DNA of 64,000 bases from Ursus arctos (GCF_023065955.2 NW_026622763.1:85665299-85729298); one strand, 5' to 3'. Numbered from the stretch's first letter, positions 1 through 12,517 are shown. Notes: generated by a model from the sequence alone, not told the origin. Numbers and translations: made by a program.

Positions 1-1573
1 AAAGGATACTTGTGGAGTAGTAACAAGAAACGAAAGAGCAGAGAACTGGAGGAAAAAAAAATAAAAAGATTAATTTGGTACCGCTATTTGAAGTTGGTGG
101 GGTTTTATACCAGAAGGACTACAGATTATTGGAATTAGGAAAAATATTAAATCAAAGTTTAAATCAAAGTTTTATACAAATTCATAGTGGACAAAAAACT
201 CAGTCTACATCATTAGTTTACTTTAACATGTTTATAGTTCCATCAACAGTTTGTTAAGTAATGACATGGATTAAGAAGGTAGGCTCTCTTTTTAAATGTT
301 TATACAATTGACTTCAAGTGGTTGTTTGAAGAAAACAGTAACAGAGAAATGGGAAATTATTATTTTGGAAAAACTACAAATTGCAAATTAAGGCCGAGCT
401 ATGGATATGAGTAAATTCCAAGTATATGCAGTAAAAATTAAAGTGGACTACATTTGGACCCAGCATGAGAAAACCCAAGGCTCTAATCCTGACTTTGCTT
501 GGATAAAGCACATATCCTCTTTCAAGCTACTCTCACCTCTACAAAATGAGTTGTTCTGTCTGAATGTTCTCAAGGAGGGTTTCTGCATGTAAAACTTCAG
601 GTTTCTATGTACCGGAATTCCTGGAACACTCTTATGTGTGACCAAGATGCTGCTTGCTTATACACAGAGACCATATCTCCCCCTCCTCCCATATATATCT
701 ATATATCTATATGATTATATGCAGAAATAATGGAAAAAAATAAAGGACAGAAATCAAATGGAAAGGAAATGGGATATTCTTCATGGGTTAAAATCCAAAT
801 GGTAATAAGAAATTTTTGAAAATAATTCTTAGGTAAAATTAAGTAAAGGAAATTTAAACACAGAGATAAGGGGAAAAAAAGTTAACATCTGCATCATCTC
901 TATATGCCTAAAAAAAATAATATATAAAAATGTGTGGATTCAGGAAGTAAGTAAGTATTGCATTTGAGAAAAGAAATCCACAATAGAATCCAAACTAATG
1001 CTTTCTTTTGATAAAAGAAATTAAAATACTATCTAATAATTTTAGTCAAAGTCTATCTGAGGAAAAGGAGAAGCACTAGAGGAAAAAACAATCCACATAG
1101 TGATGACTTGATTTATGAGGGATCAAGAGCTATTCAACATTCAGAAGTTTTATGACTTAGCAAAGGTAAGAAGAGTAGTAATAAAGGCACAACTTCATAA
1201 GAGTTTTGTGTTTTAATCTTATTTTACAAGAGAAAAAGTTATTTTAAAAAATCATGTATTTTGGTTAAGGGGGAGTTTTGTTTTATAGGAGAAGAAAAGA
1301 TAAAAGCAAAAACAGACTCTGTTTTGGGGGGATTTGAAGCTTTTAAAATATAGGAGGTGCTCTAAGAAGAGTATAAAATTAAATTTACAAAATGAGGTAC
1401 AAATGTAAATATTTATTTTAATGACAATGTAAATCCCAATAAATCACTTACTTTATAAATCTGACAAATGACAAAAACATATATTCTATACACACAAAGA
1501 AATGGCATATCTTTAATTATTGATGGATACAACTTTATAATATTTTTTCCCACTTTTTGGCTGTGTACTCTGA
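1..1573. other. Unique AT-rich non-coding DNA, no gene seen
   Basis: No recognisable repeat family and no convincing exon. The open frames are short, overlap each other on both strands and resemble no protein family known to me. A short (AT)-rich stretch lies near 691-720. Scattered A-runs are the only other low-complexity sequence. Confidence 0.6.
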
Positions 1574-1800
1574 TCACCTCTTCATATGACAAAGGTTTTG
1601 CAAAATCATTTTCTGTAGAAATCTAAAGGGATATTTCAGATTTTCCTTTCTCCTGTAGATAGTTTTTATGTTTCTTTTAACTTCACAACGTGTTATTGGT
1701 AATGCCATGTAAATTGTTAGAACTGCTGTCAACCTTGGGAAAATGTCTATCAAGATTTTTTCCATATGAGCTGTATGATTCAGAATTTTCCACAGAATAG
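1574..1800 (-). pseudogene. Decayed hAT-type transposase C-terminal (dimerisation) domain remnant
   Basis: The minus-strand frame through here reads ...IFPRLTAVLTIYMALPIT, then RCEVKRNIKTIYRRKENL. This follows the pattern of the hAT C-terminal dimerisation domain (hATC): a 'P-x-L-(x)n-L-x-I-x-x-x-L-P-(V/I)-T-x-C-x-x-x-R' core followed by a basic helix. In intact families the core continues with E-R-S-F-S. Here ERSFS is lost and a stop follows about 35 residues later. Upstream of the domain, the adjoining residues of the same frame do not look like transposase, so a frameshift or short remnant is likely. It could be an old Tip100/Charlie-like element or a chance resemblance. The assignment rests on motif recall only. 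Confidence 0.42.
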
Positions 1801-2403
1801 CTTCTGCTCCACACATTTCAAGTCTTGTTTCTCCTCCAGTACCCATATATATCCATAGCCAGGCTCCATCATGCATATGAATAAGTCTCTACCACCTTTG
1901 GCCCTGCACTTTTGTAGTATGAAGGGAAGTGTTTTGGAGGAAAAATCAGTAGAAAGTGAGACCAATGTTACCTAATTGTGGTTAAAATATCTTTCCACTG
2001 CAAATTAACAAAACAAAACAAAACAAAAACCTCATATAATTTTGTGAACCCATTGCTAGGGCCCCTCCCAAGTCTTTGAAAGAAAGTAGCCCAAACAGTT
2101 TAGTGTCACAATCAACTTGCCTCTGAATACAGGTAGGTTTAGATAGGATAAGAAATAGAAGGAGTAAAGAATTAATTTCATTTCGGAACCGTATAAGGGT
2201 AAACGTGAAGTGCAGTGTAAAGTTGCATAAATAAATCATATAATTTGGCCTCAATTTTCTCTATATAACTCTATGGAACACAAAAGCAAGGAGAATATGT
2301 TAGTTATTACTTATATCTAAAGGTACATCAGAAACATCAAATAAGAAATAAATCAATACTTTAGAAATCTCCTGGTTAAAAATATCTATTCACAATTACT
2401 ACT
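1801..2403. other. Unique non-coding DNA next to the hAT remnant
   Basis: No gene or assignable repeat. The minus-strand side adjoining the hAT remnant might hold more decayed transposon, but I could not follow a frame. Confidence 0.5.
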
Positions 2404-2828
2404 TGTAGTGGGTTAAATACTGTCCCCTCCAAATTCATGTGACATTATTTAAAGGACTATATATTGGCTAAGTGAACATAATAATAAAAAAAGAAGTAAG
2501 CTTTTTTTGCAGATTTTATTAAGGTAAGAATTGAGAGAAGACCATAGCAGATTTGGGTGGGCCCTAAGTCTAGCGCAAATGTCTTTATAAGAAAGGAAAA
2601 AGAAGACACAGATGTAGACAAGAAGGCAACATGAAGGTGGAGGCAGAGACAAGAAACTGGGACAGAAGTATGGGGCCATATCTCTCTGAGAGCTTCCAGA
2701 GGAACCAATCCTCCTGATAACCTTGATTATGGGACTTTTAGCTTCCAAAACTGAGAGAATAAATTTCTGTTGTTTCAAGCCACTCAGTTGGTGGTAATTT
2801 TTTATGGCATCACCAGGAAACTAATGTA
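2404..2828 (+). repeat. Ancient LTR-like repeat (MaLR/MLT-type)
   Basis: It begins TG near 2404 ('tgtagtgggtta'). It contains 'gggtgggccctaa', a 'tccttataagaag'-like block, and a 3' part with 'ctccagaactgtgagaataaa'-like sequence followed by 'ttctgttgtttcaagccac'. Mammalian MaLR LTRs share this 3' signature, with the AATAAA acting as the LTR polyadenylation signal. The element is heavily diverged and has no clear target-site duplication. No internal retroviral sequence adjoins it, so it would be a solo LTR. The exact subfamily is uncertain. Confidence 0.55.
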
Positions 2829-2927
2829 CTATCTTTACATAGAAACATCTCCCAAATGGTTACCATGACAATAGATTTGTGAATTGCATGTTTAAATGCA
2901 TGCCTAAGGACCCATGGAATAAAGGGG

Positions 2928-3145
2928 CACCTGGGTGGCTCAGTCAGTTATGCAGATGACTCTTGATTTCAGCTCAGGTCATGATTTCAGGGTCATGATA
3001 TCAAGCCTTGCATCATAGTTCGCACTGGGTGTGGAACTTACTTAGGATTCTCTCTCTCCCTCTCCCTCTGCCCCTGACCCTGTTGTCTCACACACTCTCT
3101 CTCTCTCCCAAAAAACCAAAACCAAAACCAAAACAAACAAAAAAA
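2928..3145 (+). mobile_element. Can-SINE (tRNA-Lys-derived), older type, with clear TSD
   Basis: The head 'cacctgggtggctcagtcag' carries the tRNA-derived A-box region, and 'agctcaggtcatgatttcagg' the B-box region. A CT-rich segment and an A-rich tail follow. Target-site duplications of 15 bp (catggaataaagggg) flank it at 2913-2927 and 3146-3160 with no mismatch. The body is diverged, but the duplication is intact. Confidence 0.93.
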
Positions 3146-3589
3146 CATGGAATAAAGGGGTTCCTCTCAGGATACAGCAAAAAATATTTCACAGAGTACT
3201 ACCATGCTCTAAATTGTGTTTCCGCAGTCTCCCTAAAGCTGAGTGTGTTAAATGTTTAAGCAACTGAGATATCAAACAGGAAAAGGACTGATGTGTTATT
3301 TCTGGGGAAAGCTTACACCTCTATAAAGTAAATCCCTTTTCTATAAGCAACATTATAAAAACATTAGAATAAAATATTATGCTTGATTTGATATTTTCTA
3401 ATTTTCAAAATCTTTTAATGTGTCATAATAAATAAGTGCCAAATAACATGTTAACTGCCCATCCTGAGGAGAGAAACCAATAAAAATAGTATTTAATCAC
3501 TGGACTCACCTATCTTTTTCCCCTGATAATTCTATTACTTTACTTTGCATTTCAAGATTTTAACAGTGTCTTAATAATAATTTCTGAGG

Positions 3590-3760
3590 TGTTAGACCTT
3601 TTTATCTGTTAGTAAGTATCTATGGCTTGTCCAACCTGCTAAATGTTAAAGTCATAGAGTGCAATGGTCGTGTCCTGTGCAATTTTTTCTTTGTTCACAA
3701 TGCCCAGCATAATGTGGTGTATGTCTTAAATATATTATAGATGCTTACTACCTGGGGGCA
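3590..3760 (+). repeat. L2 LINE 3'-end fragment (diverged)
   Basis: The 'gtcgtgtcctgtgcaatttt...ttgttcacaatgcccagca' segment follows the typical order of the L2 3' end (gggactgtgtcct ... ttcacc... ccccagca). The ORF is absent. Boundaries are approximate. Confidence 0.45.
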
Positions 3761-4824
3761 AATTTGTTATACCAACAATAATGTTGATGTCTCCACAGAA
3801 GGGCACTCATTTTCAGAATCCCTTCAACTGTAAAGAACTACAGAGCAATCCATTTGAGAATATTTGCATTCATGTTAGTTCAAAATTAAATCTAAATGCA
3901 ATTTGTTTATACAGAGTTCTATAGCTATGCAAGTGGCTTTCCTTTTTCATCAAGGAAAAGCTCTAGTTGGTCATATTTAACTGTGCTGGTGGAAGGCCAA
4001 GGAAAAGCTCTTCATTAACATATATTCAGTAATTACCAAAGGCACATAGACACATCTCATTTCTACCCTGCCATTATGCTCACTGGCCTGGAAAATGGGA
4101 TTGGGCCAAGTGGAACTGTCCCAAGCACATGCACTGTATATTCCTGGAAGGAGAATCACACAGTGTGCTCTATGACAAGGAGTCTATGTACCTCAGCAAC
4201 TCTCCCATGGCCAATTTTCACAGAGTCCCTGGTCAAAATTATCAAGATAGTCTTACCACTGTACATTTTCATTCCACTTTAAAATATCACATGTCAAAAA
4301 CTAATGATGTACTATATGTTGGCTAATTGAACATAATAAACATAAAATAAAATATCATAATTATATTAAGGATGGTATTTTACAAAAGAATGCTTTTAAA
4401 TTATTAAACCCATAAATATTATGAAGTAGGATTTAACCCTCTTTCTCTCATGCTACACTTTATGCATCAATCTGAGATGAAAAGAACTATGAATATTATG
4501 GATAGAAACTTTTCACACAGAAATCTTTAGTTCATTAAATAAAAATAGATAGGCAATAGAAAGCCAGCCTCAGTAAATCACTGTATGAATAAACAATAAG
4601 AAGATGTCTACAGGCTCATTATAAACTGTTTGTCTCAAACAAACTCTGGGGGCTACTGGTGGTAATGTTCCCTCCATCATGTTTCTACTTAGTAATGAAA
4701 GTGGAACTGGACTATTGTTGTCTCTCTCCTATTGCCTCTAGGCTTCCCCTGAGTACCCTACCTTGGAGGGGGGCATTGAGGGTTGATTCTGCAGGAAAAG
4801 CATTAAGAGTAAATATGTGTTATC
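3761..4824. other. Unique non-coding DNA
   Basis: No repeat or gene recognised. Two overlapping plus-strand frames around 4076-4326 and an antisense one at 3977-4159 are open for 60-68 codons. They match no family I know and have no splice or start context favouring one. I do not call them. Confidence 0.5.
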
Positions 4825-5140
4825 ACTGATTCATTCCGTCAACACATATTCAGTGCTCAAGTCAGTTCATTTAGGTCAGGAAAACAAAGATAAAAAAATA
4901 TCAAGCCCCTGCCCTTGAGAAGCTCACAATCTAGATAGAGGACAAGACCTAATATATATCATACATATTTTTTATGGTCTTTGTGCCATGACATGCATAT
5001 GCATGGCACCATGGGAGCACAATATAGATAAACAAACAAAAGAGGCTATGATTTTACACTGTCTTAAAGGTCACAGAAGGTACAATCAAGGAGGTGAATT
5101 ATTACACATATAGAGATATCTCAGATGATATGCCTAATTC
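4825..5140 (-). repeat. L2 LINE 3'-end fragment (antisense)
   Basis: The order 'ttcattccgtcaacacatattcagtgctc' (as TTCATTCAACAAATATTTATTGAGC in L2 antisense), then 'ccctgcccttgagaagctcacaatcta', then 'gggagcaca' and 'caaggaggtgaa' is the antisense L2 tail. It is diverged, with soft boundaries. Confidence 0.65.
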
Positions 5141-5210
5141 AGATTTTTTAAAATGTTGCTTTCTAAAATATTCAATTTAACAGGCACAAACCTGTTGGCT
5201 ATAACATTTT

Positions 5211-5401
5211 TTTTTTGATTTATTTATTTATTTGACAGCGAGAGAGACAGCCAGCGAGAGAGAACACAAGCAGGGGGAGTGGGAAAGGAAGAGAAGCAGG
5301 CTCCCACCAGAGGAGCCCGATGCAGGGCTTGATCCCAGGACCTGGGGATCATGCCCTGAGCCGAAGGCAGACGCTTAACGACTGAGCCACCCAGGTCCCC
5401 C
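5211..5401 (-). mobile_element. Can-SINE, arctoid type, perfect TSD
   Basis: This is a reverse-complement element. The T-rich tail and (attt)n come first, then 'gacagccagcgagagagaac', the 'cacaagcagggggagtggga' block, and 'gccgaaggcagacgcttaac', ending 'gagccacccaggtcccc'. The TSD tggctataacatttt is identical at 5196-5210 and 5402-5416, suggesting a fairly recent insertion. Confidence 0.95.
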
Positions 5402-5559
5402 TGGCTATAACATTTTTAAAAAATTACTAGAAAAATGTTGTGACAGAATAGTGTAACATAGTCACATATATTTTGGCACGTAAATTTAGGAAGGACTTTT
5501 ATTGTATTTTAGAATATAGATCTATACAGTGTAGAACGGCTGCTGTCGCTCTCCTATTT

Positions 5560-5690
5560 TAAGCACCAGGATGTCACAGGACACAAAGAGATGGTTTCAG
5601 CAAGTTCATAGTTAGTAAAGAGATTGGGGCAGGAATTTAGGCCTTACTGTCTCTTGAGCTAGCCTGGATGGTCAAACACAGGATTCCTAC
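5560..5690 (-). repeat. MIR SINE fragment (antisense)
   Basis: 'gcaagttcatagttagtaaa...ttggggcaggaatttaggcc' corresponds to the MIR antisense 'gtcacacagctagtaagtggcagagctgggatt' region. It is old and diverged. Confidence 0.5.
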
Positions 5691-6019
5691 TACCTGTGTT
5701 AGTCGAAAGAACTATATGTTGAAAGTTCAACCCAATATTCTCGTACAATGAAAATGTTTTTGTCGTTGTCCCAAGCAGAGGATTTCATCACAAGAGCTAG
5801 CCAATTAAAGCATTCTCCCTCTCATAAGGCTTTTGTATTCAAAAAAAAAAAAAAAAAGACTATGATAAATATTTTTGCTTTATCTTTCATCAGTTTAATA
5901 ATTCACTTCTTTAGTCTCAGTTTAAAATCTTTTATATATCAATTGTGAATACAGAAATATAATTAAAGTCACTTTCTAGTAGGAAGACAAGTACCAGGTG
6001 ATACAGAAATAAATTAGCC

Positions 6020-6226
6020 GGGGCCCTGGGTGGCACAGCGGTTAAGCGTCTGCCTTCGGCTCAGGGCGTGATCCCGGCGTTGTGGGATCGAGCCCCACAT
6101 CAGGCTCCTCCGCTATAAGCCTGCTTCTTCTTCTCCCACTCTCCCTGCTTGTGTTCCCTCTCTCGCTGGCTGTCTCTATCCTGTCAAATAAATAAATAAA
6201 TAAATAAATCTTAAAAAAAAAAAAAA
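6020..6226 (+). mobile_element. Can-SINE, arctoid type, full length with TSD
   Basis: The head reads 'gggccctgggtggcacagcg'. The body contains 'gttaagcgtctgccttcggc' and 'tgcttgtgttccctctctcg', followed by 'ctggctgtctctatcctgtc', (aaat)n and an A tail. The TSD agaaataaattagcc (6005-6019) pairs with agaaagaaattagcc (6227-6241), one mismatch. The 86-codon antisense open frame across it is a SINE artefact. Confidence 0.95.
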
Positions 6227-6241
6227 AGAAAGAAATTAGCC

Positions 6242-9200
6242 AATAAAAGGTCTTAGACTGGGATCCAAAAGAAAGTAATCTGAGTAGATATCTGAATATC
6301 AATTATCATTTTTTTCTAGATATAACTTAAGAATAGTAGAACGAGAATGTATGCCCTAAGAAATATATTTATGGGTCCTATCCTAAGTAGCTTACTTGCC
6401 ACACAGTGTAAGAAAAAAGTGGAGTCTATCTCATTGGCTGTAGGGTTTCTGATGTTTCCTTAAAATATATATTTATCTGTTCCTCTCTTCACTGCTCAAA
6501 GATGACACCATCCTCTGAATCTCATTCAGCATAAAAATTATAATGAGTAGGTCCCAAAACTTATATATATGACTTAAAAGTAGGAAAGGGAGACTGAAAA
6601 CTGAATTTGCAAAATATACTCCATGATGCAAGAAAACTCTTCTCTGCTTAAACTGCAAACCAACAGACTGTATCTAATCCATCAATTACTTTGTCTTTGT
6701 GAATTAGTTTAAAAGTAGGTGGTAAATGATCAAACACATTTTAAATATAAAGCTAGCAGAGAGTCACATGGGGTTCTTTTATGAATCAAAGTTTTCACTT
6801 CTCTATGTCCCATGTGTTACTGTAACCACTGAAGCGGCATATAGTAGGATACAGAGAGCCACTCTGCTAATCGGTCCCCACAGACCGGATGGTGCACTTT
6901 GCTGCAAAAGCAATTTTCATTTTGAACTCCAATACCCTTTAAGAGAACACCAGTGCTTCAAAAATAACCATATCATGGTTTGAGTGACTTAGAGTCTCCG
7001 TTTCAATTGCATGCACCCCCTCTCCTCCTCTGTTTCTCTCCTTCCTCCTTCCTATGCCCTTAACTTGACACCTAGAGATGAAATTCCTTTCATTTTTTCC
7101 CCCCTGAGAACTAATACTAGCAGGAGAGATATTGCTATTGGAGACATGAAGGAATATTTCTTTTCTCAATTACCTTTTCTTTAAGATTAAGATATAACCA
7201 TCCAAAAGGAATGACTTTTAATCAGATATTTCTGCCTTGAGGCAGAAGAGCTTTTCTTTTGATTGGGAACCAGTTCTATGAGGAAAGTCCCCACCAAAAA
7301 TCAGATAAGACCTGTTCTTACAAAAGGGAACACTGGAAGAAGTCTCAGTGTAACTTGCTGGTTCTTTCTTGGGCCTTGCTCAGTGGGTTCTAAAGAGACT
7401 TTCGATTTTTTAAAGTGAGATCTCAAAGCAGTTACCTATTGAAACTACTAATCTTTCACTACTGCTGCTGAGAAGAATACTTCCAAATGGAACTGCATGG
7501 CTCCCGCACTAGGAGATCATCCTAGAGATGAATGAAGTGCTGAAAAGAAAAAAGCCTCGTTCTCCAACTGAAGAGTAAAATTGGTGACAGGATTATTACT
7601 ATTAGTGGAATATTTTCAGAATACTTCTTCAGGCTAACAGAAAAGATTTTAAAATGAAGAGAATACCTGCCAACTAAGTTTGAAATTAAAACCACAGCTA
7701 AAGTAGATATAATTAGAAATTGGGCTTTTAAATTGAAAAAGGTAAAAAAGAGAGAGAGAGAGAAATGAATGAGAGATTATATACAATTTTATTCACATAG
7801 CATCAGATATGATTCCCATAGGTTTTTAATTTTGGTTTATTTCTGTCAAACTTAATGAACAGAACCTATATTAACACATAGTTTTGTACCTAGTATATAC
7901 CTGAAGCTTGGAGACTTTGAAATATAGATTTAGCAGATAAACAAATGGCTAAATATTCAGTGTGGTTGATTAAATGCTAGTCAGAGGTGGTCTAAATTAC
8001 AGCTGTGCACACACTGAGTATAAAAATGCCAAAATATTACACATCACCAAATTCGGTTGCCTCTTGCTCAACAAGCCTTAATCAAATGGGAAAAGCTAAA
8101 TTGAAGAGCTGCTTTGTGAACATACATTTCAATAAACCATAATGTTTGTGAAACCAGAACATGGAAAAAGAAGATATCAATAAAAAGAAAATAATTCCCC
8201 ATGAAAATTACCCATTTATCGTATTTCAAACACAAATTTAGTAAATATTACTGCATACTGATGCAAAATAATAAAAGCAAGCTGATAGGTAAAAAAGATC
8301 CCAGATTGTATATAGAAGCTAAAACAAAAAAATAAAACTTCAGTAACCCGTATTTGAATTGGTCTAGGTTGCCAGTTTACCTTAGCTTATTTCCATGTAT
8401 AAATTGCAGGTAATTGTTTTAATAGAGAAACTCAGAATTTGAATAACATGCTTTCATTGATACAATTCAATAAAATGCCCCCCCCCCAATCAACAAAAAA
8501 ACCCAAAGCACCACATTCTCATTTCTATACCTGGCACCATTAGATCTGGCACAACAAAATAATTATATAGCCCAATAGCAATTTAATTATCATCTTAGAG
8601 AATTGTTAGTAGGTCAGGGATATATTTTGCAATAACCATGTTAAAATATAGGGTAATTATTGTTTACAATAATCTGAATCTCAACAGCGTGCTATGCCCA
8701 ATGTAAAATTAGTCTTTTCAGCAAAAAGGGCTTAAATATCACCACCATATCAACTGGCAAATGCAATTTCTAGTTAGCATGCTCTAGGAGAGGGTGGGAA
8801 CCATAAAAGTTATCTCATAGAAGCTGCTTTAGGGAGTGGGCAGAAAAGTGTGCCTAACGTTATCAAATAGCCAAGGAATTTCACCATAATCCTCAGTAAA
8901 ATAATCTGAAATTGGTGAGAAAGGAAATTGCTTTGATTACACTTCCAACTTTGAACCTCTAATTTAATAAGATGAAAAAGACATATTCAGAAGAATGGGA
9001 TAAAATTTAGTATCACAAAAATCAAGATTTCATAGGAACAAAGTCATGTAAACTTTTCTGTAGCTCTTTGAAACATTAACTTTATTATATGATATACCCA
9101 GTTTGGTACAGTACAGTCTAATATAAATACGTAAATATCTATGTAGTTTGACATATCTACCAAAATATGCATGGACAAATCTAAATAAAGATTTGCATTT

Positions 9201-9261
9201 TTGAAACAATAAGGTACTACTATTATTTGAGTTAATTCACATATGCATTTAATTCTCCAGT
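6242..9261. other. Unique AT-rich DNA, no gene seen
   Basis: I found no gene or dated repeat over about 3 kb. Low-complexity sequence includes a (GA)n run at about 7749-7763 and a 10-C run at 8478-8487. The stretch 8040-8170 is non-repetitive with several TAAT/AATCA-like words, but nothing in it is diagnostic. Confidence 0.55.
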
Positions 9262-9441
9262 ATTGGGGTCAATAAGCTTTTCTGCAAGAAGTCATACAGT
9301 AAATCAAATATTTTGAGGTTTTCAGCCTACTTGTCTCTGACACACCTACGTAATCCTGTGTTGTAGCATGAAAGCAGTTTCTGATAATACATAAGCAAAT
9401 GAGTGTGAACATGTTCCAATAAAACTTTCATTTACAAAAAC
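9262..9441. mobile_element. MER1-like hAT-Charlie DNA transposon, part 1 of 2
   Basis: The sequence runs in MER1 order: 'ggggtcaataagcttttctg', 'cagtaaatcaaatattttga', 'gttgtagcatgaaagcag', 'atacataagcaaatgagtgt', 'tgttccaataaaactttcat', 'tttacaaaaac'. It breaks off exactly where the L1 begins and resumes at 13220 with 'aggtgacaggccagatttga' and 'gggccatagctttccaagcc'. Non-autonomous, with no transposase. Confidence 0.72.
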
Positions 9442-11325
9442 TGATCAACCAATAAGCTCAATGAAGAAATAAAAAAATACATCGAGACAAATGAAAATGG
9501 AAATAAAAGATACCAAAATTTATGGGATGCAGCAAAAGCAGTTCTAAGAAGGAAGTTAATAGCAATAAATGCCTACCTCAAGAAACAAGAAAAATCTCAA
9601 TTAAACAACCTAAATTTATACCTCAGGAGCTAGGGAAAAAAAAATTAAATCCATGGCTGGTAGAAGCAAGAAAATAACAAAGATCAGCAGCAGAAATAAC
9701 TAAAATAGAGACTAAAAAAACAATAGAAAAGATCAAAGCAACCAAGAGCTACTTCTTTGAAAATATAAACAAAATTAAGACATCTTTAGCTAGAGTCACC
9801 AAGAAAAAAAGAAAGAAGATTTTTAAATAGGTTCAAATAAATAAAATCAGAAATGAAAAAGAATTCACAACTGGTACCACAGATATACAAAGAATCGTAA
9901 GAGCAATTATACACCAACAGATTGAACAACCTAGAAGAAGTGGATGAATTCTGAGAAGCATACAACCTTCCCAGACTAAAGCATGAACAAACAGAAAATC
10001 TGCACAGACCAATTACTAGTAAAAAATAAAGCTTAAATCAGGAATTTTAAAAACACCTTATAAACCAAAGTCTAGGATGATGTCTGCATTGGTGAAGTCC
10101 ACCAGATGTTCAAAGATTAATACCAATCCTTCCCAAACTCTTCCAAAAAACAGAAATGGGAACACCTTTAAACTTATTTTATAAGGTCGGTATTACTGTG
10201 GTACCAAAACCATATAAGGACACAACAAGAAAAAAAAAAAAAGATTACAGGATGATATCCTTGATGAACATAGATGTAAAAATCCTCAACAAAATATTAG
10301 CAAACTGAATGCAACAATACATTAAAAGGATAATACACTATGATCAGGTGGGATTTATTCTAGGGATTCAAGAATGCTTCAGCATCCACGAATCAATAAA
10401 TGTGATATGCCATATTATCAAAATGTATAAAAATCTTATGATCATATCAGTAAATAAAAAATGCATTTGGCAACATTCAATATCCATTCATGATAAAGAC
10501 TTTCGACAAAGTGTGTATAGAGGGATTGTACCTCAACATAATAAAGCCATATATGACAAGCCCCTAGCTGACATCGTACTCAATGGTAATAAGTTGAAAG
10601 CTTTTCCTCTAAGATCACAAACAAGACAAGGATGCCCATTCTTACCTCCCATATTCAATTAGTATTGGACATCCTAGCCAGAGAAATAATGCAAGAAAAA
10701 AAAATTATCCAAATTGGAAAGGAAAAAGTAAAACTGTTACTATTTGGAAATGACATGATACTATATAGAGAAGACCCTGAAGACTCCACCCAAAAACTGT
10801 TAAAGCTAATAAATGAATTTAGTAAAGCTACAGGAATGTGCTGCATATAAAGCCATAGAAAAAGTAAAGTTATAGAATATAGTAAAGCTATAGAATGTGT
10901 TGCACTTCTATACACTAATAATGAACTATTAAAAAGAGAATTTAACAAAATAATCTCATTTATAATTACATCAAAAGCAATAAGATAACTAAGAATAAAT
11001 TTAACCAAGGAGGTGAAAGACTTGTACACTGAAAACTGTAAGACTGTAAGATGAAAGAAACTGAAGAAAACACAAATAAATGGAGAGATATGCCATGCTC
11101 ATGAATTTGAAGAATTAATATTGTTAAAATGCCCACACTACCCAAAAACACCTACAGATTCAATGTAATCCCTATCAAAATTCCAATGGCATTTTTCATA
11201 GAAATAGAATAAACAATTATAAAATTTGTATGGAGCCACAAAAGATCTCAAATAGTCAATCTTGAGAATAAAGAACAAAGCTAGAGGCATAATGCTTTCA
11301 TGTAATCAAAACATTATGGTGTTGG

Positions 11326-11495
11326 TTGGGCTGCCTGGGTGACTTACTCAGTTAGGCATCCAACTCTTGATTTCAGCTCAGGTCATGATCTTGGGGTCCT
11401 GAGATCAAGTCCTGCATCAAGCCCCATCTCTTTCTCTTCCCCTTTTCACCTCCCCCCTGATCTTGTGCTCTAAGACAAACAAACAAACAAAAATC
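11326..11495 (+). mobile_element. Can-SINE nested in the L1
   Basis: The head is 'gggctgcctgggtgacttac', with 'cttgatttcagctcaggtca' and 'tgatcttggggtcctgagat' following. It has a pyrimidine-rich 3' part and an (acaa)n-like tail. The TSD cattatggtgt lies at 11312-11322 and 11496-11506 within L1 sequence. It is shortened and diverged, so it is not among the youngest copies here. Confidence 0.92.
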
Positions 11496-11533
11496 CATTA
11501 TGGTGTCAGCATAAAAACAAACACATAGATCAA

Positions 11534-11579
11534 CACATATGACTCCCTATTCTGTTTTCAGAATAGGGAGTCATATGTG
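11534..11579. repeat. Perfect 21-bp-stem hairpin with TTTT loop
   Basis: Positions 11534-11554 (from cacatatgactccc to tattctg) are the exact reverse complement of 11559-11579. The loop is tttt at 11555-11558. L1 copies normally continue here with 'gatcaatggaacagaatag', so only the right arm looks ancestral. The left arm seems to be a fold-back copy of it. Confidence 0.95.
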
Positions 11580-12517
11580 GTCAATTAACTTATGACAAAA
11601 AATCCACGATATACAATAGGGAAAAGACAGTCTCTTCAATAAATGGCACTGGGAAAACTGGGCAGCAACATTCAAAAGAATGAAACTCAACCACTATTTT
11701 ATACCATACACAAACCTTAACTTGGATTAAAAACGTACATGTAAGACATGAAACCGTAAACCTACTGGAAGAAAACATAGGGGGAAACTCATTTACATTG
11801 ATCTCAGCAATAAGTCGTTGGACTTGACACCAAAAGCAAAGGCAACAAAAGCAAAAATAAATAAGTGGGGCTACATCAAACCAAAAAGCTTCTGCACAGC
11901 AAAGAAAATCATAAACAAAATGAAAGGGAAATCTATTAAATGAAAGAAATATTTTCAAATGATATATCTGATAAGAGGTTAGTATCCAAAATATATAAAG
12001 AATTCATACAATTCATTAACAAAATAATAAAAATAATAATCTTAGTAAAAATAAGTAGAGGATCTGAATAGATATTTTTCCAAAGAAGATCTACAGATGG
12101 GCAACAGGTACATGAAAGGGTGTTCAACATCACTAATTGTCAGTGAAATGCACATCAAAACCACAATAAGATATCACTTCACATCTGTTAGAATGGCTGC
12201 TATCAAAAAGACAAGCAATAACAAGCATTGGTGAGGATGTGGAGAAAAGGGAACCCTTGTGTACTGTTGGTGGAATGTAAGTTGGTACAGTTGCTATGGC
12301 AAACATTATGGAGACTCTTCAAAAAGTTAAATGTAGAACTACCATATGATGCAGCAATTACAGTTCTAGGTATTTATCTGAAGACTATGAAACACTAACA
12401 CAAAAGGTATATGCACCCCTATGTTCATTGCAACATTATTTACAATAGCCAAGACATGGAAGCAACCAAAATGTCCATCAATGAATGAATGAATGGATTA
12501 CAAAAATGAATGAATGG

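Noticed and set aside
2928..3000. tRNA-like A/B boxes at SINE heads
   Set aside because: They are tRNA-Lys-derived promoter remnants of retroposons with no cloverleaf or mature end, not tRNA genes.
4076..4326. Two overlapping plus-strand frames that looked protein-like
   Set aside because: No family recognised. Antisense is also open, and there are no splice signals or flanking exons. Most likely chance.
11590..11958. 122-codon antisense frame, with others at 10655-11029 and 10966-11151
   Set aside because: Antisense shadows of L1 ORF2.
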